Part shown: positions 41,247 to 50,685 of the stretch, piece after piece
How positions within the stretch are numbered: the stretch's first letter is position 1
Layout: the number at the start of each line of letters is the position of its first letter
The notes under the pieces: generated by a model
Seen by the model: the letters and a program-made list of their open reading frames with translations, nothing else
Databases searched by the model: none
Told to the model about the DNA's origin: nothing
Program-made: the position numbers and the translations under genes
Source of the DNA: RBG-16-66-20 sp049651845
GTDB taxonomy: Bacteria > Pseudomonadota > Gammaproteobacteria > Burkholderiales > SG8-39
Assembly (NCBI GenBank): GCA_049651845.1
Contig: JBASCW010000037.1
Location: 1 to 64,000 of the forward strand
Reading direction: 5' to 3'
Length of the DNA stretch: 64,000 nt

Positions 41247-43301
41247 ATGCGCATGCTGTCGAACCGCAACCGGCCGGTGCATCTTGGACCGTTCCCGATG
41301 GAGCGCGTGGCGCGCGCAACGGCCGCGCCGGATCTCGCTGGCGTGGCCGACCGCTTCCCGGTGCGCAGCGAAACGCCGCTCGGCCGAATCGTCAACGACT
41401 ACATCGCGTTGTTCGAGCGGTACCGCACGGAGGCGCCGGCGCCCGGGCGGGCGCCCTATCCGCCGGACCCGCAGCGGCTCGCCAATGAGCTGAAGGCGAA
41501 CTGCTACTTCCTGAATGCCTCGCTCGCCGGCTGCTGCGCCATTCCGGACTCGGCCTGGACCGGGCCGCGCAGCGAAGACCATCGCCATGCGCTGGTTATC
41601 GCGGTCGAGTTCGGCCGCGATCCCGAGCCCGACAACCCGGCCGCCGGCTGGGTGCGCGGCAGCGAGTACGACTGCGCGCTGCTGCGCGCCGCGGAAATCG
41701 CGTTGATCTCGGCTGCCTTTCTGCGGCGCCTCGGCTTTTCGGCGACGGCTCACACGCGTGACTGCACCGAGGTCTCGCATGCGCAACTGCTGGTCGCGGC
41801 CGGCCTGGCGCGATGGCAGGACGGCGGGGTGGCCGCGCCCTTCATCGGCGCGCGCTTCGCCTCCTGCGTCGTCACCACCGCAGAGCCGCTCGCGGCGGAC
41901 AGCCCTCTTGGGGCAGCAGCGAGCGTTCTCGATGGGGGCCTGGGCTGGTGGATCGGCGCGGGCGGCGCCGAGACCTGGTGGGAGCGCGCGCTGGCCGCGC
42001 GACGGCCCGCCGACGGCAGCCGGTTCCCGATGGAAAAGATCCGGCGCGTCGAACAGCCCACCACGCTGATCCTGGAGGACGAGGTGCCGCGCGTGCCCAA
42101 GCGCGCGAACTTCTTCACGCGTGCCCTGCACGGCGACCTGGGTGACAAGGCGCAGCGCGAGCGCTGGCGCTTTGCCTACAAGACGCCGATTGCCGATGCG
42201 TACGTGAAGCTGATTCGGGCAATGATTCCGCTGCAGAATGGCATTGCCTTTCCGCACAAGGCGAAGAATACCGACGATCCGGTGGCAAACGCGCTCGGCA
42301 TCAAGTCACTCATGTACTACCTTGGCGCCGACATGGCAGGCGCCTGCGAGGCGAAGCGCTACGCCTGGTACTCGCACCAGGAGGACGGCGCGCCGATCGA
42401 CGCCTACCATCGCAGCGCGATGGTGATGCTCGTGGACCAGGGCTTCGAAACCATGGAGGGCGCCTCGGGCGACGACTGGATCTCGGGCGCGCAGTCGATG
42501 CGCGCCTATATGCGCGGCGGCGAGATCTGCGGCATCGTCGCCGCCTTCATCCGCAGTCTGGGCTGGAGCGCGCGCTCGCAGACCAATGCCGATTCCGACG
42601 TGCTGCAGTTGCCGCTGGTCCTGCTCGCGGGCCTGGGCGAGCTGTCGCGCATCGGCGAGCTTGTGCTCAATCCCTTCGTGGGGCCGCGTTTCAAGAGCGC
42701 CGTGGTGACCACCGACATGCCGCTGCAATGGGACCGGCCGATCGATTTCGGCCTGCAGGACACCTGCAGCCGGTGCATGAAATGCGCGCGCGAATGCCCC
42801 TGCAGCGCGATCCCGTTCGGCGACAAGGTGATGTTCAACGGCTATGAGATGTGGAAGCCGGACGTCGAGCGCTGCACGCGCTATCGCGTCACCAACCCGC
42901 ACGGCTCGGCCTGCGGGCGCTGCATGAAGACCTGTCCCTACAACCACGAAGGATTGCTCGCGCACCGCTTGCTGCTCTGGGCGGCCATCCGCCTGCCCTG
43001 GACGCGCTCCTGGATCGTGCGGCTGGACGACGCGGTCGGCAACGGCTCGATCAATGCGGTGAAGACCTGGTGGACCGACCTGGAGATCGTCGATGGCAAG
43101 GTGGTGCCGCCCAAGGCAACGAACCGGCGCAACTTGTCCGTCGGCAAGGCTGCCAAGGCGCATGAAATCGCTTACTATCCCGCCGCCGCAATGCCGCCGC
43201 CGGATGCGAAAGCACCGGTCCCCGTGGACCGCAAGGCGGCACTTGCCATGAACCCCGAGTCGCCCGCCGCGGCGCGGAACCGAAACAGGAGCAGAACATG
43301 A
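41247..43301 (+). CDS. Reductive dehalogenase-like corrinoid/Fe-S protein
   Basis: 684 residues from ATG 41247. The C-terminal part carries two 4Fe-4S motifs, CSRCMKCARECPC and CGRCMKTCPY, and a RdhA-type region ahead of them (LGELSRIGELVLNPFVGPRFKSAVVTTDMPL). The N-terminal half repeats the same block in a diverged form (ARWQDGGVAAPFIGARFASCVVTTAEPL), as in catabolic RdhA proteins. No Tat signal, no RdhB anchor and no C-terminal reductase domain, so it would be cytoplasmic and need an electron donor. Followed by a TctC gene overlapping by 4 bases. Dehalogenation is inferred from family only. Confidence 0.7.
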   Translation: MRMLSNRNRPVHLGPFPMERVARATAAPDLAGVADRFPVRSETPLGRIVNDYIALFERYRTEAPAPGRAPYPPDPQRLANELKANCYFLNASLAGCCAIPDSAWTGPRSEDHRHALVIAVEFGRDPEPDNPAAGWVRGSEYDCALLRAAEIALISAAFLRRLGFSATAHTRDCTEVSHAQLLVAAGLARWQDGGVAAPFIGARFASCVVTTAEPLAADSPLGAAASVLDGGLGWWIGAGGAETWWERALAARRPADGSRFPMEKIRRVEQPTTLILEDEVPRVPKRANFFTRALHGDLGDKAQRERWRFAYKTPIADAYVKLIRAMIPLQNGIAFPHKAKNTDDPVANALGIKSLMYYLGADMAGACEAKRYAWYSHQEDGAPIDAYHRSAMVMLVDQGFETMEGASGDDWISGAQSMRAYMRGGEICGIVAAFIRSLGWSARSQTNADSDVLQLPLVLLAGLGELSRIGELVLNPFVGPRFKSAVVTTDMPLQWDRPIDFGLQDTCSRCMKCARECPCSAIPFGDKVMFNGYEMWKPDVERCTRYRVTNPHGSACGRCMKTCPYNHEGLLAHRLLLWAAIRLPWTRSWIVRLDDAVGNGSINAVKTWWTDLEIVDGKVVPPKATNRRNLSVGKAAKAHEIAYYPAAAMPPPDAKAPVPVDRKAALAMNPESPAAARNRNRSRT

Positions 43302-44260
43302 TTCGCGCTGTGCTGATCGCCGTTGCCACGCTCATTGCCGCGCTTCCCGCGCTCGCCCAGGACTGGCCCGCCAAGCCCGTGCGCTTCATCGTGCCGTTCC
43401 CGCCCGGCGGCTCGGTGGACCCGCTCGCGCGCCTGCTCGGCGTCAAGCTGGGCGACTCGCTCAAGCAGCAGTTCATCGTGGAGAATCGCCCCGGCGCGGG
43501 CGGCTCGGTCGGCACGGCGGTGGCCGCGAAGGCGCCGGCCGACGGCTATACGTTCCTGTTCGTGTTCGATTCGCACGCCGTGAACCAGGCGCTGATCGCC
43601 GGCCTGCAGTACGACACGGCGAAGGACTTCGCGCCGGTGATGCTGGTCGGCACCGCGCCCTACGCGATCGCCACGCAGGCAGCCAAGCCCTGGAAGTCGT
43701 TCGCCGAGGTCGTGGCCGCGTCCAAGGCCAAGCCCGACTCGGTGAGCATCGGCTCGATCGGCAACGGCACGCTGGGGCACCTGGTGCTGGTGCAGGCGCA
43801 GCAGCAGGCCGGAATCAGAATCACCCACGTGCCGTTCGCGGGCGGCGGGCCGATGAACCAGAACATCCTCGGCGGCCAGATCGACATGGGCATCGGCTCG
43901 GTGGCGCTGCTCACGCCGCAGGTGAAGGGCGGCAAGATGCGCGCCATCGCCACGGCGGGCGAGAAGCGCGCGACCTCGATGCCCGACGTGCCCACGCTGA
44001 TCGAGCAGGGCTTCCCGGGGCTGACCGCGCATGCCTGGTGGGGGATCTACGCGCCGGCGGGCACGCCCAAGCCGATCATCGACAAGTTCCACGCCGAGCT
44101 GGTCAAGGCGCTCGGTCAGGCGGACGTGCGCAAGACGCTCACCGAATCGCTCGGCATGGACCTGGTGGTGAGCAGCCCCGAGGCGCTGCAGAAGTGGACG
44201 CTCGAGCAGATGGCGCGCTGGGGCAAGATCGTCAAGGACAACGGCATCAAGGCGGATTGA
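43298..44260 (+). CDS. Bug/TctC-family tripartite tricarboxylate transporter substrate-binding protein
   Basis: 320 residues. Signal peptide, then WPAKPVRFIVPFPPGGSVD and NRPGAGGSVGTAVAAKAPADGYT, the family's ligand-binding loops. It overlaps the RdhA-like stop, so it may import the substrate of that enzyme. The membrane subunits TctA and TctB are not nearby, as is common for orphan Bug proteins. Confidence 0.88.
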   Translation: MIRAVLIAVATLIAALPALAQDWPAKPVRFIVPFPPGGSVDPLARLLGVKLGDSLKQQFIVENRPGAGGSVGTAVAAKAPADGYTFLFVFDSHAVNQALIAGLQYDTAKDFAPVMLVGTAPYAIATQAAKPWKSFAEVVAASKAKPDSVSIGSIGNGTLGHLVLVQAQQQAGIRITHVPFAGGGPMNQNILGGQIDMGIGSVALLTPQVKGGKMRAIATAGEKRATSMPDVPTLIEQGFPGLTAHAWWGIYAPAGTPKPIIDKFHAELVKALGQADVRKTLTESLGMDLVVSSPEALQKWTLEQMARWGKIVKDNGIKAD

Positions 44261-44347
44261 GGTCTTGCGACTCGCACGCCTTAAGGCGCCGGAATAGCCC
44301 TGGCCGAACAGCCGATTCCCCGCGGGCTCGGGATTTTCCTGCTGCTC

Positions 44348-45196
44348 GTGATGGCCACGGTGTTCGGCTCGAACCACGTCGCCGCGCGCGTCGCCTTCGA
44401 TCACGGCGCGAACGTGGCGACCGCCGTGGCGTTCCGCGCGACGGGCACTGCGCTTTTCGTGCTTGCCCTTCTTTTCCTGAACGGCATCTCGCTACGAGTT
44501 CAAAGACGCACCTTTCTGCGCTCGCTGGGAATCGGCGTGCTCATCGCGGCGCAGAGCTACTGCCTGTATTCGGCCGTGGCGCTGATCCCGGTGGCGCTCG
44601 CGCTGCTCGCATTCCAGACCTTCCCGATGCTGCTCGCGCTGATCTCCTGGCTTGCGGGCGCCGAGCGTCCGACGCGCCGCGTGCTGATCGCCATGCCGGT
44701 GGCGCTGGCCGGGCTGTCGCTGGCGCTCGACGTTTGGGCCAAGGGCGGCGATCTTGCCGGGCGCTGGTCGGAAATCGGCGCCGGCGTGCTCTGGGCGATG
44801 GGCGCCTCGGTCTCCTTCGCGCTGGCGATGTTCCTCACGACGCGCTGGCAGGCGGGCATGGACGGCCGCCTGCGCAGCTTCTTCAGCATGAGCGTGGTGG
44901 CGGTCGTCGTGCTTGCGGGCGGTGCGCTCGGCGGCGGCTTTGCGCTGCCGCACGACGGCACGGGCTGGCTGGCGCTGCTGCTGCTCACCGCGTTCTACGG
45001 CACGGCGATCACGTCGATGTTCGTGCTGCTGCCGCGGCTGGGCATGGTCAATAACGCGGCGGTGCTCAATTTCGAGCCGATCGCGGTGCTCGGCATCGCC
45101 TGGCTGGTGCTCGGCCAGGCGATCGCGCCGCCGCAGATCGCGGGCGCCTTCATCGTGGTGGGCGCCATCATGTGGATGGGAGCGGGCAAGAGATGA
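44348..45196 (+). CDS. EamA/DMT-family transporter
   Basis: About 282 residues with around ten membrane helices in two EamA repeats. The listed GTG start cuts into the first helix (GIFLLLVMATVFGSNHVAARVAF). The frame is open back to TAA 44286, and a CTG at 44300 would give a full first helix, so the true start may be there. Probably exports a small metabolite. Overlaps the phosphatase gene by 4 bases. Confidence 0.78.
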   Translation: MMATVFGSNHVAARVAFDHGANVATAVAFRATGTALFVLALLFLNGISLRVQRRTFLRSLGIGVLIAAQSYCLYSAVALIPVALALLAFQTFPMLLALISWLAGAERPTRRVLIAMPVALAGLSLALDVWAKGGDLAGRWSEIGAGVLWAMGASVSFALAMFLTTRWQAGMDGRLRSFFSMSVVAVVVLAGGALGGGFALPHDGTGWLALLLLTAFYGTAITSMFVLLPRLGMVNNAAVLNFEPIAVLGIAWLVLGQAIAPPQIAGAFIVVGAIMWMGAGKR

Positions 45197-45825
45197 CGAC
45201 GCACCTGTGCATCGTGCGCCACGGCGAAACCGCCTGGAACGCCGAGCACCGCGTGCAGGGGCAGCTCGACGTGCCGCTCAGCGCGGTCGGCCAGGCGCAG
45301 GCGCTCGCGGCGGCGAAGGTGCTCGCGCGCGAATCGTTCGACGCCATCTACTCGAGCGATCTCTCGCGCGCGCGCCAGACGGCGGCGCCGACGGCAGACC
45401 TGCTTTCCCTGGAAATCATCGTGGAAAAGGATCTGCGCGAACGGCATTACGGGATATTCGAGCGCCTGACCTACGCCGAGGTGAAGGCGCGCTTTCCCGA
45501 GGACTACGCGCGCTTCGAGGCGCGCGATCCCGACTACGGCTTCAGGACCGGGGAAACCCTGAGGGATTTCTCAGTCCGCAGCGTCGCCATCCTCTCGAGG
45601 ATCGCGCGCGAGAACGAAGGCCGCAGCATTCTCGCGTTCACGCACGGCGGCGTGCTCGACAAGCTCTACCGCCACGTGACCGGCCTGCCGCTCAGCGCGC
45701 CGCGCGACTTCGGCATCCCCAACGCCGGCCTGAACCGCGTCCAGGTCACCGCCGCTGGCTGGCAGATCGTTCTCTGGGCCGACGTGGCGCACCTCGAGGG
45801 CGCGCTCGACGACCTGCCCGACTAA
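45193..45825 (+). CDS. Histidine phosphatase family protein
   Basis: 210 residues. The catalytic RHGE motif (CIVRHGETAWN) is near residue 9, and the second His (LAFTHGGVLD) is near 155. Resembles alpha-ribazole phosphatase/phosphoglycerate mutase-like enzymes. Overlaps the EamA gene. A 54-base palindrome follows the stop immediately. Confidence 0.82.
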   Translation: MTTHLCIVRHGETAWNAEHRVQGQLDVPLSAVGQAQALAAAKVLARESFDAIYSSDLSRARQTAAPTADLLSLEIIVEKDLRERHYGIFERLTYAEVKARFPEDYARFEARDPDYGFRTGETLRDFSVRSVAILSRIARENEGRSILAFTHGGVLDKLYRHVTGLPLSAPRDFGIPNAGLNRVQVTAAGWQIVLWADVAHLEGALDDLPD

Positions 45826-45877
45826 AAGGGGGTCAGAGCAACATTTCAGGTTCTGAAAAGTTGCTCTGACCCCCTTT
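45825..45877. terminator. Long palindrome, likely bidirectional terminator / repeat element
   Basis: AAAGGGGGTCAGAGCAAC (45825-45842) pairs perfectly with its reverse complement at 45860-45877. Inside the loop, TTTCAG and CTGAAA pair again around GTT. The A and T ends give T-runs in both directions. It fills the whole gap between two convergent genes. A shorter relative occurs at 55452-55472. Confidence 0.7.
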
Positions 45878-45879
45878 AT

Positions 45880-47955
45880 CTAGCGGACCACTTTGAAGAG
45901 GTTGTTGAAGCTGTCGGTCCAGGGCTCGAGGCCCTTGATCGGCTCGATCTTCTCGGCGCTGGCGAAGCGCTTGTCGGCGACGAGATGGTCGTTCTCGGTG
46001 ACCAGCACGTAGGAGGTGCCCGAGTACTTGTCCTCGGACGGCTCGTCGTCCATCAGCAGGATCTTCATGCCCTCGGCCTCGGCGACCAGCTTCAGCTGCG
46101 GCGCGAGGTTCACGAAGCGGTTGGTGACGTTGTAGACGATCACGCCGCCGGGCGCGAGGTGGCGCCGGTAGGCGCGCAGCGCCTCGTGCGTGAGCAGGTG
46201 GATCGGGATCGAGCCGCTGGAGAACGCGTCCACCGAGATCAGGTCGAAATTCTGCGGCGGGTCGCGCTCCATGTTGAGCCGGCCGTCGCCGGTCAAGAGG
46301 TCGATCTTCGCGGGCGAGTCCTTGAGGTACCAGAACTCCTCCTGCGCGATCCTCACCACCTCGGGGTCGAGCTCGTAGACGCGGAAATAGTCGCCCGCCT
46401 TGCCCCAGGCGATGAACGAGCCCACGCCCAGGCCGATGATGCCGATGCGCCGCGGCCGGCCGCTGTAGAAATCGAGCGCCTTGGCGATGCCCGAGCCCGG
46501 CCCGAAGTAGCTGATCGGCTCCCTGCGCTTGTCCGGGTCGACGTACTGCCAGCCGTGGTTGATCACGCCGTGCAGCAGCGCGCGCGAGGCGAGCGCCTCG
46601 CTGCCGCGCTCGTATTCCTTGACGCGCAGCGTGCCGTAGAAATTGCGCTTCATCACCACCACGTTGCCGCGGATGTAGTCGTAGTACTCCCACGCATGCC
46701 AGCCGACGTACCCGGTCACCGCGAGCGCTGCCGCGGCAGCAACGTATAGAAGATTCTTTTTTCTTGAAGAACCTACTTCAACGCGTGTGGATCTCCAACT
46801 GAGCCACGCAGCGATGAGGCCGCAGGCGATGAGCGCGAGCGGCAGCTCGAGGAAGGTGCTGAAGATGCGCGGCGCGACCAGGCCGACGAACAGGCCGCCC
46901 GCGGCGCCGCCGATCGAGATCATCAGGTAGAAGCGCGTCAGGTACCTGGGCGCCGGCCGCATCGCCGCGAGCTCGCCGTGGCAGAACATGCAGGCGACGA
47001 ACAGGCCCGTGCAGTACAGCGCGATCGAGGCGCGGATGTTCATCACGCCCAGGTTCTGCGACAGGTAGTAGGCCATCGCCGCGGTCAGCGCGAACAGCAG
47101 CGGCAGGCCCCAGGCGCGCGCGTACCAGCCGCTCGTGCGCCGCCCGCTGCCGACGTCGAAGACGAGGATGAACGACAGCAGGTACAGCACCAGCGGCAGG
47201 ATCCAGACGAACGGCACCGAGGCCACGTTCTGGGTGATGTGGCTGGTCACCGCGAGCAGCAGCAGCGAGCCGAGCGCCGAGAGCACCAGCCAGAACAGGT
47301 AGTCGACCGCGCGCGGCGCGGGCTCACCGCCGGTCTGCGGGTTCATCACGGTCTCGACCGGGTTGGTGATCGCCGGCTTGCCCGCGGCGAGCCACGCCGA
47401 GGCGACGCACAGCAGCGCGAACGCGACGTAGACGCCGCTCCAGGCGTAGGACTGCGCCTGCAGCGTGATCGCCGGCTCGATCAGCGGCGGGTAGGCGATC
47501 AGCGCGACCAGCGAGGCGAGGTTGGAGAGCGCGAACAGGCGGTACACCGTGGCGCTCGGGAAGCTGCGCGCGAACCAGGCCTGCACCAGGGGACCGGTGG
47601 TCGAGAGCAGGAAGTAGGGCAGGCCGATGGTGGTCAGCAGCAGCAGCAGGATGCGCGGCGCGGGCTCGGTGTCCGGCGCGGGTTTCCAGGACTCGGCTGC
47701 GAGGATCGGCAGGAAGGCGAGGCTTGCGGCCAGCAGCACCGTGTGCACGAGCGCCTGCGCGCGCGGTGTGAAGCGCCGCGCGAGCGCGTCCGCGTAGGCG
47801 TAGCCGCCGAGCAGCGCCAGCTGGAAGAACACCATGCAGACGGTCCACACGGAGGCGTTGCCGCCGAACCAGGGCAGGATCTGCTTGGCGATGATCGGCT
47901 GCACGAGGAACAGCAGGAACGCGCTGGTGAAAACGGTGGCGGCGAAGAGAAACAT
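45880..47955 (-). CDS. Fused MFS-like membrane / spermidine synthase-like protein
   Basis: 691 residues. About 12 membrane helices in the first 400 residues, then a spermidine-synthase-type methyltransferase fold: RRIGIIGLGVGSFIAWG, YELDPEVVRIA, LLTGDGRLNMER, FDLISVDAFSSGSIP. Polyamine synthesis is not certain for the fused membrane family. It ends against the palindrome. Confidence 0.82.
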   Translation of the reverse strand: MFLFAATVFTSAFLLFLVQPIIAKQILPWFGGNASVWTVCMVFFQLALLGGYAYADALARRFTPRAQALVHTVLLAASLAFLPILAAESWKPAPDTEPAPRILLLLLTTIGLPYFLLSTTGPLVQAWFARSFPSATVYRLFALSNLASLVALIAYPPLIEPAITLQAQSYAWSGVYVAFALLCVASAWLAAGKPAITNPVETVMNPQTGGEPAPRAVDYLFWLVLSALGSLLLLAVTSHITQNVASVPFVWILPLVLYLLSFILVFDVGSGRRTSGWYARAWGLPLLFALTAAMAYYLSQNLGVMNIRASIALYCTGLFVACMFCHGELAAMRPAPRYLTRFYLMISIGGAAGGLFVGLVAPRIFSTFLELPLALIACGLIAAWLSWRSTRVEVGSSRKKNLLYVAAAAALAVTGYVGWHAWEYYDYIRGNVVVMKRNFYGTLRVKEYERGSEALASRALLHGVINHGWQYVDPDKRREPISYFGPGSGIAKALDFYSGRPRRIGIIGLGVGSFIAWGKAGDYFRVYELDPEVVRIAQEEFWYLKDSPAKIDLLTGDGRLNMERDPPQNFDLISVDAFSSGSIPIHLLTHEALRAYRRHLAPGGVIVYNVTNRFVNLAPQLKLVAEAEGMKILLMDDEPSEDKYSGTSYVLVTENDHLVADKRFASAEKIEPIKGLEPWTDSFNNLFKVVR

Positions 47956-48004
47956 CTGTTGCGAAGACCCGGGGCGTGAAAAAGGCGGTGAATTATAAGG
48001 AAAA

Positions 48005-48976
48005 CTAGACCGCCAGCGGGTCCTCGTTCATCGCCGCGGACTGCTCGCGCAATTCCAGGATGCGGTCCTGCCAGTAGCGCGCCGTGCCGAACCAGGGAAA
48101 CGCGGCCGGGAAGGCCGGGTCCTCCCAGCGGCGCGCCAGCCAGTAGGAGTAGTGCAGCAGCCGCAACGTGCGCAGCGGCTCGACGAGGCGCAACTCGGCG
48201 CGGCGAAAGGCGTGGAACTGCTCGTAGCCGTCGAGCAGCGCCTTGAGCTGCTTCGCCGCCGTCTCGCGGTCGCCCGCGAGCAGCATCCACAGGTCCTGCA
48301 CCGCCGGGCCCATGCGCGCGTCGTCCAGGTCGACGAAATGGGGACCCTCCGGGGTCCAGAGGATATTGCCGGCATGGCAGTCGCCGTGCAGGCGGATGTT
48401 GCGGACGTCGTCGAAGAACGGCTCCACGCGATCGAGCGCTTCGTCGACCACGCCCGCCCACACGTCCTCGAGGTCCTCGGGAATCATCCCGGAATCGAGC
48501 AGCCAGTCGCGCGGCTCGACGCCGAAAGTCGCGAAGCCGAGCACCGGCCGTTCGATGAACGGCTGCGCCGCGCCCACGGCATGAATGCGGCCGAGGAAGC
48601 GGCCGATCCACTCCAGCACTTTCGGGTCCTCCAGCTCCGGCGTGCGGCCGCCGCGGCGCGGGAACACGGCGAAGCGGAAGCTGGAGAACTCGTGAAGCGT
48701 CCTGCCATCCGTTGCGATCGGCGCAACCACCGGAATCTCCCTTTCGGCGAGCTCCAGCGAGAACGTGTGCTCCTCGAGGATCTGCGCGTCGCTCCAGCGT
48801 TGCGGCCGGTAGAACTTCGCCACCACGGTGGTGTTGTCTTCGAGGCTGACCTGGTAGACGCGGTTCTCGTAGCTGTTGAGCGCGAGCAGCCGGCCGTCGC
48901 CGCGCAGGCCGATGCTCTCGAGCGCATCGAGCACCGCGTCGGGCGTGAGGCCGTCGTAGGGACGCGCGCCGGCCAA
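48005..48976 (-). CDS. srkA: Stress response serine/threonine kinase SrkA (YihE)
   Basis: 323 residues from TTG 48976, 1 base after the upstream stop. YihE pattern: NSYENRVYQV, VVAKFYRPQRW, EEHTFSLELAE, IRLHGDCHAGNILW (catalytic loop) and FVDLDDARMGPAVQDLW. SrkA counteracts oxidative stress and programmed death signals in E. coli. Transcribed with the fucosyltransferase-like gene. Confidence 0.88.
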   Translation of the reverse strand: MAGARPYDGLTPDAVLDALESIGLRGDGRLLALNSYENRVYQVSLEDNTTVVAKFYRPQRWSDAQILEEHTFSLELAEREIPVVAPIATDGRTLHEFSSFRFAVFPRRGGRTPELEDPKVLEWIGRFLGRIHAVGAAQPFIERPVLGFATFGVEPRDWLLDSGMIPEDLEDVWAGVVDEALDRVEPFFDDVRNIRLHGDCHAGNILWTPEGPHFVDLDDARMGPAVQDLWMLLAGDRETAAKQLKALLDGYEQFHAFRRAELRLVEPLRTLRLLHYSYWLARRWEDPAFPAAFPWFGTARYWQDRILELREQSAAMNEDPLAV

Positions 48977-48977
48977 T

Positions 48978-50174
48978 TCAGTCCGCTCCCGGTGGCGCGT
49001 CCATCAGCAGCGGCAGCGCGTTCCAGACTTCGTGCGCGTTGGCGCCGAGCAGCACGCAGGCGCCCGGCGGCCAGGCCTTCAGGTACGAGACGTACAGCGA
49101 GACGTTCGAATAGCCGAGGCCGATGAACGCGCCGCAGCGCGCCGCGAGATAGGCATCCACCATCACCTCGACGCCGGTCCGCACCGGATCGCGCCCGGCG
49201 AGGTAGTGCACTCCGACGTTCGACGTGGCGCGCGTGCAGGGCGTGGCGAGCACGCGCCCGCCGTAGCGCTCGCCGTAGAACGCGCGCACGCGCTCGTCGT
49301 CGGTGAGCAGGAAGATCCTCGCGTCGGAATGCGCACGCAGCTTCTCGTCCAGCGGCTCGAAGTAGGCGCGCAGCGTCGCCTCCAGGTCGCTCACTTCCTC
49401 GATCTTGTCGCTGCCGCGCACGTGCACGGCGACGAGCGGCCCGCCGCCGAAATGCGCCGCCGCGAAGCGCTCGACCTCGGCCGCGATCGGCGGCCGCGGC
49501 CGCAGGTACTTGCGCACCAGCGCGCGGTACGCCTCGGGCAGCGGCGCGCCGGCGAGCGCGTGCGAGGCGGGCAGCCAGGGCAGGATCGCGTTGAGGTTGC
49601 TGTGGAAGTCGCTCACCACCACCTCCTCGTCGCGGTCGAGCAGCTCGATGCTCGCCAGCCGGCTGCCGTCGCCGGTCCAGCGCTGGCGGATCGGCCCGGC
49701 GAGCGAAGCGTCGTCCCACTTGGCGGGAAAGCGCCTGAGCTCGGGCGCATCCAGCTCGCGCAGCGTGGCGCCCGACACCGGCTCGAAGAACCGGTCCCAG
49801 GCGTTGCCCGCCGCGTCGCCCGAGAAGCGGCTTTGCGCTCCCCACCAGGCGATCGGCGTCCGATGGGAGATTTCCGCGAGCAGGCACATGCCGAGCACAT
49901 GGTCCACGTCCGACCAGAAGCCCTGCGACCACTCGCGCACGAGGAGGTAGCGGGCCCCCGAGGATGCGGCGGCGGGCCGCTGCAGCGTGCGCGCAAGTTC
50001 TTCGAGCAGCCGGCGCGCGCGCGCGTTGCCCGGGTCGAGCTGCAGTGCGTTGCGGGCGAGCAACTCGGCGATGTCGCGCCGGCGGCGATGCTGCATGAAG
50101 TCGTCGGCGGCCTCGGCGTACTCGGCGGCCTGCGCCCGGTTGTCCCCGTCGGGCGTGGGGGTTTCGCTTGCCAC
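48978..50174 (-). CDS. Fucosyltransferase-like (NodZ/FUT8-type) glycosyltransferase
   Basis: 398 residues. A short helical N-terminal part with a TPR-like segment (AELLARNALQLDPGNARARRLLEELA), then a GT23-like domain: WSQGFWSDVDHVLGM, VAVHVRGSDK (the donor-binding HxRxxDK-like motif), IFLLTDDERV, GLGYSNVSLYVSYLK. Substrate and product are unknown. Divergent from the arsR-type gene. Confidence 0.65.
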   Translation of the reverse strand: MASETPTPDGDNRAQAAEYAEAADDFMQHRRRRDIAELLARNALQLDPGNARARRLLEELARTLQRPAAASSGARYLLVREWSQGFWSDVDHVLGMCLLAEISHRTPIAWWGAQSRFSGDAAGNAWDRFFEPVSGATLRELDAPELRRFPAKWDDASLAGPIRQRWTGDGSRLASIELLDRDEEVVVSDFHSNLNAILPWLPASHALAGAPLPEAYRALVRKYLRPRPPIAAEVERFAAAHFGGGPLVAVHVRGSDKIEEVSDLEATLRAYFEPLDEKLRAHSDARIFLLTDDERVRAFYGERYGGRVLATPCTRATSNVGVHYLAGRDPVRTGVEVMVDAYLAARCGAFIGLGYSNVSLYVSYLKAWPPGACVLLGANAHEVWNALPLLMDAPPGAD

Positions 50175-50205
50175 GGCGTCATTCTAGGGCTTCCCCGACC
50201 CCCGC

Positions 50206-50234
50206 TTGACAGCCCGGGGGCGCTGGACAATACT
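50206..50234 (+). promoter_or_regulatory. Sigma-70 promoter of the ArsR-type operon
   Basis: TTGACA (50206-50211), 17-base spacer, AATACT (50229-50234). The start of transcription should fall at or within 1-2 bases of the ATG at 50242, so the message may be leaderless. Overlaps the palindrome at 50231-50252. Confidence 0.75.
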
Positions 50235-50252
50235 AAACCTTATGGTTAAGTA
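50231..50252. promoter_or_regulatory. Palindromic operator over the -10 box and start codon
   Basis: TACTAAACC (50231-50239), 4 bases, GGTTAAGTA (50244-50252); 8 of 9 positions are complementary. It covers the -10 box and the first codons. Such sites are typical for ArsR-family repressors that control their own gene. Binding of this protein is inferred. Confidence 0.6.
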
Positions 50253-50685
50253 TGAAGAACCCGTCCTCGACCGCGTGTTCTCGGCGCTCGCCGACCCGAC
50301 GCGCCGCGGCGTGCTCGAGGCGCTCGCGGGCGGCAGCTGCGCGGTGAGCGAGCTCGCCGCGCCCTCGGGCATGTCGCTGCCGGGCTTCATGAAGCACCTG
50401 CGCGTGCTCGAGGAGGCGGGCCTGATCGCGCGCGAGAAAGAGGGCCGCGTGGTGAGCTGCGAGCTCTTTGCCGCGCCGATGAAGGCCGCCTCCGAGTGGA
50501 TGTCGCGCTACGAGAAATTCTGGAGCGACAAGCTCGACTCGCTCGCCCGCTACCTGTACCAGCAAGAGGAGCTGCAGACATGGAACAAGCCAGCGTTCAA
50601 ACCAAGCCCTCGCTCGTCCTCCACCGCAGGTTCGCCGTCGCGCCGGAGAAGGTCTGGCGGGCGTGGACCGACCCGCAGGCGATAG
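50242..50685 (+). CDS. ArsR-family transcriptional regulator
   Basis: 147 residues. Winged-helix domain with LADPTRRGVLEALAGGSCAVSELA and MSLPGFMKHLRVLEEAGLIA; no metal-binding cysteines. This is the ArsR subgroup that pairs with AHSA1/SRPBCC proteins. The C-terminal about 35 residues overlap the next gene in another frame and look non-conserved (basic, Ser-rich). Likely a repressor of the following genes. Confidence 0.85.
   Translation: MVKYEEPVLDRVFSALADPTRRGVLEALAGGSCAVSELAAPSGMSLPGFMKHLRVLEEAGLIAREKEGRVVSCELFAAPMKAASEWMSRYEKFWSDKLDSLARYLYQQEELQTWNKPAFKPSPRSSSTAGSPSRRRRSGGRGPTRRR

Noticed and set aside
50580..50685. 106-base overlap of the ArsR and AHSA1 genes as a frameshift
   Set aside because: The winged-helix domain is complete before the overlap and the AHSA1 start is well supported; the overlap is a non-conserved tail.
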